From Bacteroidota bacterium (GTDB lineage: Bacteria; Bacteroidota; Ignavibacteria; UBA10030; UBA6906): 64,000 nt of DNA. The stretch is taken from positions 1 to 64,000 of the forward strand of contig JAUQWO010000011.1 of the NCBI GenBank assembly GCA_030835135.1. Reading direction: 5' to 3'. Below, one piece after another: positions 44,154-52,274 of this stretch. The translations under genes were made by a program, and so were the position numbers. Every line of letters begins with the position of its first letter. Position 1 is the stretch's first letter. The notes beneath the pieces are model-generated. The model did no database searches. It was not told the DNA's origin and saw only the letters and a program-made list of their open reading frames with translations.

Positions 44154-45707
44154 CTATTCGAAGTGCTTCAGTGTTCCCCACGCTTCCGCCAGGGGCACCC
44201 GCAGCCCCCTGCACAGATACACCGGCACGTCGTTCTCATAGGGCATGCTCCAGGGTGAGGATGCCGTGCCCGCGAGCTCGACACTCGCAAACACCTTCTC
44301 CTTCTCCTTGCGTGCTCCTCCGAGAACGATCACAACCTCGCCGGTATAACTCCGTGGCCCCCAGACCCAGTAGCTGTTGTGGCTGCCGATCGCGCGGGGT
44401 AATCCGTAGTGCCTGCCGAACAGATCGATCGCGGCGGACCGTCCGTAGTTATCGCTGAAGATCGCGCAGCGGGCTTTTTCTTCCGGCGTCAGACGGTTGT
44501 ACACCGCGGCAACGGCCGCGGCTTTTTCCGGCCATCCGAACATGTCGGCATAGAATTGCGGCAGGGCGCCGAGCTCCTTCTTCTCCGAAGTGCCGGGTGC
44601 AATGCCGAAGGCATGGGCATAGGTCACGAAGGTGTGCACGGGCAGTACGGGGATCGCCAGGGGGACAAGCGCGGCGGCGGTCGCCGCGAGCACGATCCCG
44701 TACGCCGGTACGACGAAACGACGGAACCACCCCGCGGTCCAGGCTTCCATGCACACACCACCCGCAGCAAAGAGGAGGGGAAATCCAGCGGCAAGATATT
44801 CGGCCTTGCTGTGGCCATTGATCACCAGGAGCGCCGTCACGAAGAGGAATGCTGTGCCGAGGAACCGGAAGCGTGCAAGCGGCCGCGCGAAGAACAGTCC
44901 CGCGAGTCCGGCACCCCACAACGGCAGCGCGAACGGGTTATGGAGCAGCAGCTGGTCCGCGAGGAAGCGCAGGGGTGTCAGGTCGGAGTACTTGCCGTTC
45001 GTCGCATTCCGTATGAATTCGAGATGCGCATAATTGTGGAGGACATTCCAGACGACGAACGGTGCGAAGAGCACCACTGCGACCGCGGCCCCGCGCAGGG
45101 CGTGTTTGGTCCAGAGCAGAGACCGGTATGGGGAGAACAGAAGCCCGGCCACGATCCCTGCGGCCAGCCAGAGTACCCCGATCTTGTTCAGTGCTCCGAG
45201 ACCGACGACGATACCGAGCGGAAGGAACATCCGGGGGTCTTTGGCCTGGACCAGTCCCACTGCCAGCAGCACCGCCGCGGTCCAGAACAGAACGTCCAGA
45301 GAGTTCATGGAGTAGATCCCGGAGAATGCCACCAGGACGGGTGAAAAGCCGGCCCCGATGGCGGCCAGCGATTGCGCCATACGGCCGCCCCCGAAGGTTG
45401 CGGCGATGCGACCGGTCAGCACGACCGTTGCCGCGCCGGCAAGGGCAGGGACGAGACGCACGGCGAACGCGGAGTCGCCGAAGACCGACCGGACCATGGC
45501 CAGGACGAAGATCGAAAGCGGGGGGTGGTCCACATAGCCGAGATCCAGGTGATCCGCACAGGCGAGATAGTACAGCTCGTCGCGGAAGTACCCGTAGCCG
45601 CCGAACGTGTTGGTCCAGAGATGAAGGCCGAGACGCACCAGGGCGATCATCATCACGATGGCCGGCCCGGATGTGAGCGTTTCGCGGAAAGTCTGTGGCT
45701 TGTGCAT
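44154..45707 (-). CDS. Family-39-type membrane glycosyltransferase (ArnT/PMT-like)
   Basis: This 517-residue polytopic protein has about ten or more hydrophobic helices. The first periplasmic loop carries the catalytic acidic motif in FRDELYYLACADHLDLGYVDHPPL, typical of GT39/GT83 enzymes that use polyprenyl-phosphate sugars to modify lipids or proteins. The C-terminal 130 residues form a soluble domain. The frame extends upstream, but 45707 is preferred: a gagg site lies just before it and the sequence starts directly before the first hydrophobic region. A second ATG is at 45710. It faces the ABC operon convergently and follows trpB2 on the same strand with a strong hairpin between. Confidence 0.85.
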   Translation of the reverse strand: MHKPQTFRETLTSGPAIVMMIALVRLGLHLWTNTFGGYGYFRDELYYLACADHLDLGYVDHPPLSIFVLAMVRSVFGDSAFAVRLVPALAGAATVVLTGRIAATFGGGRMAQSLAAIGAGFSPVLVAFSGIYSMNSLDVLFWTAAVLLAVGLVQAKDPRMFLPLGIVVGLGALNKIGVLWLAAGIVAGLLFSPYRSLLWTKHALRGAAVAVVLFAPFVVWNVLHNYAHLEFIRNATNGKYSDLTPLRFLADQLLLHNPFALPLWGAGLAGLFFARPLARFRFLGTAFLFVTALLVINGHSKAEYLAAGFPLLFAAGGVCMEAWTAGWFRRFVVPAYGIVLAATAAALVPLAIPVLPVHTFVTYAHAFGIAPGTSEKKELGALPQFYADMFGWPEKAAAVAAVYNRLTPEEKARCAIFSDNYGRSAAIDLFGRHYGLPRAIGSHNSYWVWGPRSYTGEVVIVLGGARKEKEKVFASVELAGTASSPWSMPYENDVPVYLCRGLRVPLAEAWGTLKHFE

Positions 45708-45819
45708 CATATCCTCAGCGACGTGGTGCACGGTAGAAGCCCCCCCAGCGGTGGGTGGTGATGCCGGAGGGGGAGTGTGTGAGAACTCGTCAGGGACAGG
45801 AGTCGGTCCGGGAATCCTC

Positions 45820-45852
45820 GGCGGGTCCGTCCTGCATGAGGACGGACCCGCC
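45820..45852 (-). terminator. Long perfect hairpin downstream of trpB2
   Basis: A 14-bp perfect stem, GGCGGGTCCGTCCT (45820-45833) with AGGACGGACCCGCC (45839-45852), closes a 5-nt loop. It begins about 40 nt beyond the trpB2 stop. There is no T tract, so termination is not certain; mRNA 3'-end protection is an alternative. Confidence 0.55.
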
Positions 45853-45894
45853 ATCTCATTCTATACGGAGGCACTCGGGCCGATGTTGCGCGGC

Positions 45895-47262
45895 TTACCT
45901 TGCCGGGACGGGGAGCGACCTGATCTGGTTCAGCGCCGCTTTGACCTCGTCGATATGCAGCTCATGGTTCTCGAGCTTTCCGGCCAGATAGGAATCGTAC
46001 GCCGTCATGTCGAAGTGGCCATGGCCGCTCAGATTGAAGAGAATGATCTTCTTTGTCCCTTCCTTCTTTGCCTGCAGCGCCTCATCGATCGCACCGCGGA
46101 TGGCGTGCGAGGATTCCGGCGCTGGAATGATGCCTTCCGAACGGGCGAACATCACCGCCGCTTCGAACACCTCATTCTGCATGTAGGCACGCGCTTCGAT
46201 GAGGTCACTAAGGAGCATCCGGCTGACGATCGGTGACATACCGTGGTAGCGCAACCCGCCGGCATGGATCGATTCGGGGATGAACGTGTGCCCCAGCGTG
46301 TGCATCGGGAGGAGGGGCGTCATCATGGCCACGTCGCCGAAATCGTACCGGAACTCGCCCTTCGTGAGCGTCGGGCAGGATGCCGGTTCAATAGCGATGG
46401 ACCGCACCTTCTTCCCTTTGATCCGTTCCCGCACGAAGGGGATCGCGATGCCGCCGAAATTCGACCCCCCGCCCGCGCACCCGATGACAATGTCCGGGAA
46501 GCGGTCGATCTTCTCGAGCTGCTTCATCGCCTCGAGTCCGATCACGGTCTGGTGTAGGAGCACATGGTTCAACACGCTGCCGAGCGAGTAGTTGGTATCT
46601 TCGCGCTGGGCGGCGTCTTCCACTGCCTCGCTGATCGCCAGGCCGAGACTCCCCGGGTGGTTCGGATTGGCGGCGAGCGCATCGCGCCCGGCCTTGGTGT
46701 CCTGGCTCGGGCTCGCCACGACGTCGGCGCCCCAGGTCCGGATCATGGACCGGCGGTACGGCTTCTGGTCGTAACTGACGCGCACCATGTACACCTTGCA
46801 TTCGAGGCCGAAGATCTGGCACGCCAGACTCAGCGAGCTTCCCCACTGTCCGGCTCCCGTTTCGGTCGCAAGGCGTTTGATGCCGGCCTTCTTATTATAG
46901 TAGGCCTGGGGAATGGCCGTATTGGGTTTATGGCTTCCCGCCGGGCTCATTCCTTCATACTTGAAGTAGATCTCCGCCGGCGTGTCGAGCTGCTTTTCGA
47001 GGTTCACCGCGCGGATGACCGGGGTCGGGCGGAACATCTTGTACACATCCTGCACCTCTTCCGGGATCTCGATGAACCGTTCGCCGCTCATTTCCTGCTT
47101 GATGAGTTCCATCGGGAAGATCGCGGACAGGTCATCCGGGCCGATCGGCTTGCCCGTGCCGGGGTGGAGGGGAGGGGCCAGGGGAGTCGGGAGATCGGGG
47201 AGAATGTTGTAATACGCTGTCGGCATCTCCTTCTCGTCAAGGTAGATCTTGCGTGGTGCCAT
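45895..47262 (-). CDS. trpB: Stand-alone tryptophan synthase beta chain, TrpB2 type
   Basis: This 455-residue PLP enzyme makes tryptophan from indole and serine. The N-terminal extension ([21 protein letters not shown]), [16 protein letters not shown] and the length identify the TrpB2 branch rather than the TrpA-partnered TrpB1. The PLP lysine is K112 in [15 protein letters not shown], and the phosphate loop is [11 protein letters not shown]. The ATG at 47262 follows ggaga and gives the usual N-terminus. No trpA or other trp gene is adjacent, so it probably salvages indole or supplements a trp operon elsewhere. The upstream leader holds a trp attenuator, so expression should fall when charged tRNA-Trp is plentiful. 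Confidence 0.95.
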   Translation of the reverse strand: MAPRKIYLDEKEMPTAYYNILPDLPTPLAPPLHPGTGKPIGPDDLSAIFPMELIKQEMSGERFIEIPEEVQDVYKMFRPTPVIRAVNLEKQLDTPAEIYFKYEGMSPAGSHKPNTAIPQAYYNKKAGIKRLATETGAGQWGSSLSLACQIFGLECKVYMVRVSYDQKPYRRSMIRTWGADVVASPSQDTKAGRDALAANPNHPGSLGLAISEAVEDAAQREDTNYSLGSVLNHVLLHQTVIGLEAMKQLEKIDRFPDIVIGCAGGGSNFGGIAIPFVRERIKGKKVRSIAIEPASCPTLTKGEFRYDFGDVAMMTPLLPMHTLGHTFIPESIHAGGLRYHGMSPIVSRMLLSDLIEARAYMQNEVFEAAVMFARSEGIIPAPESSHAIRGAIDEALQAKKEGTKKIILFNLSGHGHFDMTAYDSYLAGKLENHELHIDEVKAALNQIRSLPVPAR

Positions 47263-47301
47263 GGATGTGTCTCCGGGTTGTATGGTTGATGGAAAGGTCA
47301 C

Positions 47302-47333
47302 AAAAAAAACCGTGGGTGGAGGCACCCACGGTT
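47302..47333 (-). terminator. trp attenuator terminator upstream of trpB2
   Basis: Read on the minus strand, AACCGTGGGTG and CACCCACGGTT form an 11-bp perfect stem with a CCTC loop, followed by six more T residues. It lies 40 nt upstream of the trpB2 start codon, so termination here prevents trpB2 expression. Confidence 0.92.
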
Positions 47334-47352
47334 GTCGTCATTCCGGATCGCG

Positions 47353-47378
47353 TGGGAACACTCCGCGTGGTGTTCCCA
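47353..47378 (-). promoter_or_regulatory. Upstream leader hairpin (pause/antiterminator segment) of the trp attenuator
   Basis: TGGGAACAC and GTGTTCCCA (9 bp) form a hairpin between the leader peptide and the terminator. The six bases CCCACG at and just beyond its 3' arm are perfectly complementary to CGTGGG in the terminator 5' arm, so an alternative antiterminator pairing is possible. Confidence 0.65.
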
Positions 47379-47402
47379 GCTCAGACCATCACATGTGCGT
47401 CG

Positions 47403-47450
47403 TCAGGCAGGCAGGGACACCGAAGGGCGGCGCCACCACCAATACTGCAT
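47403..47450 (-). CDS. trpL: trp leader peptide with three consecutive Trp codons
   Basis: On the minus strand the short frame encodes MQYWWWRRPSVSLPA and stops (15 residues). Three successive UGG codons occupy codons 4-6. It lies about 42 nt downstream of the strong promoter at 47492-47520 and upstream of an intrinsic terminator, the arrangement of classical trp attenuation. Ribosome stalling at the Trp codons when charged tRNA-Trp is scarce would favour read-through into trpB2. The Trp-codon RNA (GUGGUG) can itself pair with CACCAC in the next hairpin, giving a possible 1:2 segment. No clear Shine-Dalgarno is visible. Confidence 0.85.
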   Translation of the reverse strand: MQYWWWRRPSVSLPA

Positions 47451-47491
47451 CGTCGACAGGTATGGTTGGAGAGTATTCATTCGCGTGATAG

Positions 47492-47520
47492 AGTATACTA
47501 AAGGAGCCCGAGTTTGTCAA
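47492..47520 (-). promoter_or_regulatory. Sigma-70-type promoter of the trpB2 transcript
   Basis: On the minus strand a consensus -35 TTGACA (47520-47515) is followed after 17 nt by TATACT (47497-47492). Transcription should begin near 47485, about 35 nt before the leader peptide start codon. Confidence 0.88.
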
Positions 47521-47574
47521 GCGCAAAGTACGAACCAGGAACTCCTGATCCTCGATTCTCCCTTGGTGCTTGCC

Positions 47575-49149
47575 TTATCCATACGGGTTCGGCGCCGGCC
47601 CCGGCGCGGCGACGGGAGTGCCGTACCGGTGCTCATTGGCGGTCGTCACGTAGATCCCGGCCGCTCCTGGCAGCGGACAGCGAGTCTCGCATATCCCGCA
47701 GCCGATGCACAGCTCCTTGATGACGTAGGGGTACTGTACCATCTTCTTCTCGCCTCCACGGGTCACCACTTCCTTCACGTCGAACTTGATGGCCTTGTCG
47801 GGCGTCGGACAGTGTTCCTCGCACACGATGCAGTCTGAATTGCGCGCGAACGGGATGCAGAGGTTCTTGTCGAAGTGGGCGAGTCCGATGGGGGTATGCT
47901 GCTTCTCCTCCAGGCTCAGCGGCATGATGGCATCGGTCGGGCAAACCTGGCCACAGAGGTTGCAGTTGTATTCGCAGTAGCCCTCGCGCATGACAGCCAC
48001 GGGGAGCCAGAGCTCTTCCAGCGAGGAGTGGATCGCATCCGGCTGGAGGCAGCCGCCGTTCGACCGGCAGATACGGACGCATTCCAGGCAGCGGATGCAC
48101 TTGTCTGCGAACGCCGCTTCCGGCAACGCCCCCGGAGGGCGGACCTGCCGGTTGCGCGATTCCCGGCCCGGGAACCCGATGTTCAACAGTCCGATCGCGG
48201 CGACGCTCGCCAGCGAGGTTCGGACCACCTGACGCCGCGAAATGTCGACCGGCGTATGATACGGCTTCCACCGCCACCGGTAGGTGATGGCCTTGATCTT
48301 GGGTGGGCAGACCGCGCCGCAGTTGAAGCAGTCGATGCACTCCACCTTGCTGGTCTGATGCACGTTCCCGCCGGGGATCGCATTCATCTTGCACTCGACC
48401 TGACACTTGTTGCAGACCGGGCATGCCTCACCGACGATACGTTCGAACATCCGGAACTGTCCGAGGAAGCCGAGCCACGCACCGGCGGGGCAGATGTTCC
48501 TGCACCAGAAACGGCGCGAGAGTTTCTCGGCGCCAAAGATGCCGAGGATCAGCAGCAGGATCCAGAAGAGTTCCTGATGATGTGCCTGCGGCTCCGGCAT
48601 GATGTACGTTTTGAAGGGATCCAGGAGGGCATACGCGGCGCCTTCCATGCCCGGGATGCGCGCGACACCCTGCAACGCGCCGTCCACGAGGAGCGTGCCG
48701 AACGGATACAGGACGACCGTCATGGCGCGGTTGAAGATCGAGAGCGGATCGAGATACCCCCAGACGTGGATGTCCACGAGTGCGAGGATCACGCACCCGA
48801 GAAGGAGCGCGAACTTGAGGAACCGCAACTTTTCCCACTTCCCGCCGACGCGGTTGCTGGGCGACCGGACGACCTTGCTGGCGACATCGATGGAGGTGCC
48901 CAGGGGGCAGAGCCAGCCACAGAAGAACCGTCCGAGGAACGGGGTGAGCGCCAGGATGATCAATGCCGGGAGAAAGATCAGGGACAGCCGGTGGTCGGAC
49001 AGCAGTTCGAACAGGGGGATGAGCGGACTCATCCTGAGGAGGACATCCGCCGGGAATCCTGACGTGTACGGATACCGGGCCGCAATGAAGAGCCCGATGA
49101 ACAGGAGCAGGAACAGGACCTGAACGGCCCGACGTATCTTCGCCGTCAT
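47575..49149 (-). CDS. Multi-cluster membrane polyferredoxin (NapH-NapG-like fusion)
   Basis: This 524-residue Fe-S protein has an N-terminal NapH-like half with hydrophobic helices and CGWLCP (77-82) and CRNICP (216-221) motifs. Ferredoxin motifs follow in ACPVCNKCQVEC (about 242-253) and CIDCFNCGAVCP (271-282). A twin-arginine-like segment (SRRQVVRTSLASVAAIG, 304-320) precedes a second half with more 4Fe-4S motifs (CIRCLECVRIC 351-361, CNLCGQVCP, CIVCEEHCP, CIGCGICETRCP 481-492). It looks like NapH joined to a NapG-type ferredoxin. It shares a 4-nt overlap with the DUF362 gene upstream on the same strand, so the two products probably work together in membrane electron transfer. Confidence 0.88.
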   Translation of the reverse strand: MTAKIRRAVQVLFLLLFIGLFIAARYPYTSGFPADVLLRMSPLIPLFELLSDHRLSLIFLPALIILALTPFLGRFFCGWLCPLGTSIDVASKVVRSPSNRVGGKWEKLRFLKFALLLGCVILALVDIHVWGYLDPLSIFNRAMTVVLYPFGTLLVDGALQGVARIPGMEGAAYALLDPFKTYIMPEPQAHHQELFWILLLILGIFGAEKLSRRFWCRNICPAGAWLGFLGQFRMFERIVGEACPVCNKCQVECKMNAIPGGNVHQTSKVECIDCFNCGAVCPPKIKAITYRWRWKPYHTPVDISRRQVVRTSLASVAAIGLLNIGFPGRESRNRQVRPPGALPEAAFADKCIRCLECVRICRSNGGCLQPDAIHSSLEELWLPVAVMREGYCEYNCNLCGQVCPTDAIMPLSLEEKQHTPIGLAHFDKNLCIPFARNSDCIVCEEHCPTPDKAIKFDVKEVVTRGGEKKMVQYPYVIKELCIGCGICETRCPLPGAAGIYVTTANEHRYGTPVAAPGPAPNPYG

Positions 49150-50045
49150 GCCAGCCGCACCTTCTTCAGCTGGAGCGCGTTCGTGTCGAACTTCGCGACG
49201 CCGCTCTTCACCGCATGGGCCACGAGCGGAACGTCGTCAAGCTTCAGCCCGAACAGTTCGATCGCTGTGCGGTCCGCGCTCACGGTGCAGGGGCTCATGA
49301 TGAGTGTGCGGGGCTGTTTGACATGCGCCAGGTTGCCGCCCACGGGTCCGTTGGCCGTGAGGATCCGGTACGCATCGATGATCGTCAGGGTCGGCAGGAT
49401 CGTGCGGTCGATGTCGACGAGCTTCCGGGCGAAATCATTGTGCAGATCGCCGCGGTTGCCGCCCATCACGCCCATCAGGTTCTTGAGTCCGAGGGTGATG
49501 CGGCTGAGGCTGTGGTGCTTGGCGATGGGAACGTTGATCACTTTGTCCGCTTCGAGGTAGTCGCGGTAGATCTCCCATTCCTTCACGACATCGCCGTTGA
49601 TCCCTTTCTTCACGAACCGGGAATCGCGGATCTGGGAGACATCGGCGCCTGCCCCCGTTGCGCTCGCTTCGATGCCGGAGGAGGTGTAGCAACGGAGAGG
49701 GTTGTTGCACGTGCGGTCGAACACCTTCACGGTCTTCGCACCGGCTGCAAAACACTCGCTGACGATCGCCGCGACAAGATCGGGGTTGGTGTTGGCTGCA
49801 TACTGCGGGGCGCGGTCCCACCCCATATTGGGCTTCACCACCACCACATCCCCGCGGGAGATGAAGTGCCGCATGCCGCCGAATTCTTTCAAGGCGGCGG
49901 TCAGCAGTGCCGCGGGTTCTCCGTTCTCCACCCAGACCACCTGTGGGACGGCAGAAGCGGCGAAGAGGGAATCGAAGGCGGTGGATGTGAGGGTGGCGCC
50001 GACGAGGCCCGCGCCGGTCCGTGCGAGGAATTGTCTGCGATGCAT
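49146..50045 (-). CDS. DUF362 protein with Tat-type signal
   Basis: This 299-residue protein starts MHRRQFLARTGAGLVGATL, a twin-arginine-type export signal. The DUF362 domain follows (GDVVVVKPNMGWDRAP, then INVPIAKHHSLSRITLGLKNLMG, with a C-terminal ADRTAIELFGLKL). The family often co-occurs with 4Fe-4S proteins and is of unknown function. The ATG at 50045 has gaggaga upstream; codons further upstream would bury the signal. It overlaps the polyferredoxin gene by 4 nt and is divergent from a second DUF362 gene, sharing a 115-bp control region. Confidence 0.87.
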   Translation of the reverse strand: MHRRQFLARTGAGLVGATLTSTAFDSLFAASAVPQVVWVENGEPAALLTAALKEFGGMRHFISRGDVVVVKPNMGWDRAPQYAANTNPDLVAAIVSECFAAGAKTVKVFDRTCNNPLRCYTSSGIEASATGAGADVSQIRDSRFVKKGINGDVVKEWEIYRDYLEADKVINVPIAKHHSLSRITLGLKNLMGVMGGNRGDLHNDFARKLVDIDRTILPTLTIIDAYRILTANGPVGGNLAHVKQPRTLIMSPCTVSADRTAIELFGLKLDDVPLVAHAVKSGVAKFDTNALQLKKVRLA

Positions 50046-50085
50046 GCCGCTCTCCTCAGATTGTTCCAACAAGCCCCTTTCGTGA

Positions 50086-50114
50086 TTGAGTATAGGGATT
50101 TTATTCGTTAAAAT
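50086..50114 (+). promoter_or_regulatory. Promoter in the divergent DUF362 intergenic region
   Basis: TTGAGT (50086-50091) and TAAAAT (50109-50114) are 17 nt apart and would start transcription towards 50161. On the other strand TATACT (50094-50089) is a good -10 for the minus-strand operon, but its -35 is weak. The two promoters overlap, so the operons may be regulated together. Confidence 0.65.
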
Positions 50115-50160
50115 ACACCATTCACTCACGGATCACCGTTCTCACCTTCCGGGAGTACCT

Positions 50161-51336
50161 ATGAAACACGCAACGCGTCCCGACCGCATCAGCCGTCGGG
50201 CATTCTGCCGTACGGCCGCTGTCGCCGGCACGGCACTCACCGTTCTCGGCGGTCGCGGGATCGCGCAGGTGCAGTCCCCACCCCAGAAACCATCCACGAA
50301 CAAGGCGGATGCCCTCAAGCATCCCCGGACCCCGCTGTCGATGCCGGGCGCGTATCCCGGTGCCGTGCACCAGGTGAGCCATGCCGGCGTCCTTCGCGAT
50401 GGCGTCCCCGATCCCGCCATCCTCGATGCGATGGTCGCGCGGGCACTGCTCGGACTGACCGGAGCTGCGGCCATCGATGATGCGTGGCACCGGTTCGTCG
50501 GACCGAAGGACATCATCGGACTCAAGGTGAATCCGGTCGCCGGGAAACTGCTCTCGACGAGTCCGGAGATCGTCGAGGTCGTCATCAAACAGCTCGAGCA
50601 CGCGGGCATCCCCCGGGAGCATCTGGTGATCTGGGACCGCAGGGAGTTCGAGCTTGCGGAGGCGGGCTTCACCGCAGAACGGTTCCCGGGTATACGGATC
50701 GTGGGCACCGAGCGGAAGGACGCCGCCGGCTCCTTCACCAATGCGGAAGGTGTCCTGCACAGCGAAGCGATGATCGACAGGGAGTGGTTCTACTGGGCGG
50801 ACTGTGAAGAGAAGTACGATGCGGAAACGCTTCCGTACATGGTGAACGAAGGGAAATACTCGTATTTCACCCGCCTGGTCACGCAGGAATTCACCAGGAT
50901 CATCAACATCCCCATCCTGAAGAATGCCGGAGCATCCGTCACGCTCTGTCTGAAAAACCTTGCGTACGGCGCGATCACCAACACCGGACGTCTCCACAAA
51001 CAACTCTGGGCCGAGACGTGTGCCGAGGTACCGGCCTTTCCGCCGCTGCGCGACAAGGTCGTGCTGAACATCGTGGACGGCATCAAAGGTTGTTACAACG
51101 GAGGTCCGGGGGCGAACCCGCAGTTCTTCACCGACTACAAGACCATCCTCGTCGGCACCGATCCCGTGGCGGTGGACCGCATCGGCTACGACATCGTGAT
51201 CAAGAAACGGATCGACGAGAAGGTGCAGAAGGAAGACACACCGCGTGGCCGGGCGTTCCTCACGCTCGCCGAGCAGATGGGACTGGGCACGGCCGAGAGG
51301 GAGAAGATCACATTGGAGCATACCACCCTTTCATGA
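50161..51336 (+). CDS. Tat-exported DUF362 protein
   Basis: This 391-residue protein has a twin-arginine signal (DRISRRAFCRTAAVAGTALTVL, cut here to its core SRRAFC) and a DUF362 domain: GPKDIIGLKVNPVAGKLLST, then INIPILKNAGASVTLCLKNLAYG, and LNIVDGIKGCYNGGPG with GTDPVAVDRIGYDIV at the end. It is related to the divergent DUF362 protein but longer. Its stop overlaps the next gene in ATGA. Role unknown; family context suggests periplasmic redox or Fe-S-linked chemistry together with the polyferredoxin. Confidence 0.87.
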   Translation: MKHATRPDRISRRAFCRTAAVAGTALTVLGGRGIAQVQSPPQKPSTNKADALKHPRTPLSMPGAYPGAVHQVSHAGVLRDGVPDPAILDAMVARALLGLTGAAAIDDAWHRFVGPKDIIGLKVNPVAGKLLSTSPEIVEVVIKQLEHAGIPREHLVIWDRREFELAEAGFTAERFPGIRIVGTERKDAAGSFTNAEGVLHSEAMIDREWFYWADCEEKYDAETLPYMVNEGKYSYFTRLVTQEFTRIINIPILKNAGASVTLCLKNLAYGAITNTGRLHKQLWAETCAEVPAFPPLRDKVVLNIVDGIKGCYNGGPGANPQFFTDYKTILVGTDPVAVDRIGYDIVIKKRIDEKVQKEDTPRGRAFLTLAEQMGLGTAEREKITLEHTTLS

Positions 51337-52172
51337 AATGGCCGTTGTTCGTGTTGATGATCCCGGTGCTGGCGTCTGCTCAGCCGGCTCCGTCGCTGCA
51401 GCCCGGCGAGGGCGGGGCACGTATCCTCCGGACGGAATCCTACCAGGGGCGATCACTGTCGGGCTATATGAACGGCGGGGCGGAGCTCTTCCATGAATAC
51501 GGGTTTGTGGCGCTCTCGATGCAGGAGGTGAGCGTCGCCGGCGCCGGCGAGATCACGGTGGAGATCTTCCGTATGTCCTCTCCCCGCGCGGCATACGGCA
51601 TCTACTCGGTCTCCCGGCATGGGTGCGCGGGTGCAGACACCGCAACGGGTGCCGTCTGCGAAGGGGCGTATCAGATACAGGGGACGGCGCGCGAGCACTA
51701 CATCCGTATCCAGAGCGGCACGGACACGCCCGCGGCACGGAGCGCACGGCGCGGTCTGTTCTCTGCTCTTGCATTCCGCCTCGGACAGGAGCGCGTGGTT
51801 GTGTCTTCCTTCTTCCGGCAGATGCGCCATGTGATGCTGATGGCCGGTCCGCTGGGTGTCCAGAACGGCATGCCCGACCTCGAAGAAGTGCTGGACGGGA
51901 TCGACGGCTATGCAGTCCAGGCCGTCTGGCCGGATACGGCAACGGCGGGGTATGACCTCGTTGCGGAGATCACATTCACCTCCGAGGATCGCACGACGAT
52001 CTTCGCGGGCCGAGCGGGTGATGGTGTGGAGTGCACCGGCGTGGCGGAGTTCTCTGTGCATCCGGGATGGTGGATGCTCCGCTGTCCCGGGAATGTTGTC
52101 CGCATCATGAAGGGGGCGCGGACCAGGGAAGAGGCGGCCAGTATCCTGGTGGACGGACCGCGGCCCCGCTGA
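51333..52172 (+). CDS. Secreted protein of unknown function, possibly DUF6599-like
   Basis: This 279-residue protein has a signal peptide (FVLMIPVLASAQ). The segment SGYMNGGAELFHEYGFVALSMQEV followed by EIFRMSSPRAAYGIYSVSR recalls the DUF6599 family, though I am not certain of that name. No catalytic motif is obvious. It overlaps the DUF362 gene by 4 nt, which strongly suggests a joint function. The ATG at 51333 begins the signal directly. Confidence 0.75.
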   Translation: MKWPLFVLMIPVLASAQPAPSLQPGEGGARILRTESYQGRSLSGYMNGGAELFHEYGFVALSMQEVSVAGAGEITVEIFRMSSPRAAYGIYSVSRHGCAGADTATGAVCEGAYQIQGTAREHYIRIQSGTDTPAARSARRGLFSALAFRLGQERVVVSSFFRQMRHVMLMAGPLGVQNGMPDLEEVLDGIDGYAVQAVWPDTATAGYDLVAEITFTSEDRTTIFAGRAGDGVECTGVAEFSVHPGWWMLRCPGNVVRIMKGARTREEAASILVDGPRPR

Positions 52173-52274
52173 CACGGATCCGGTCCTTCCCCTTCGGTGG
52201 TGGTGGGGCGGGTCCTTCCATTGCGAAACGACGGGCTGGCCGGCCGTGAACGCTGTGATGACAGAAGGGTACCT

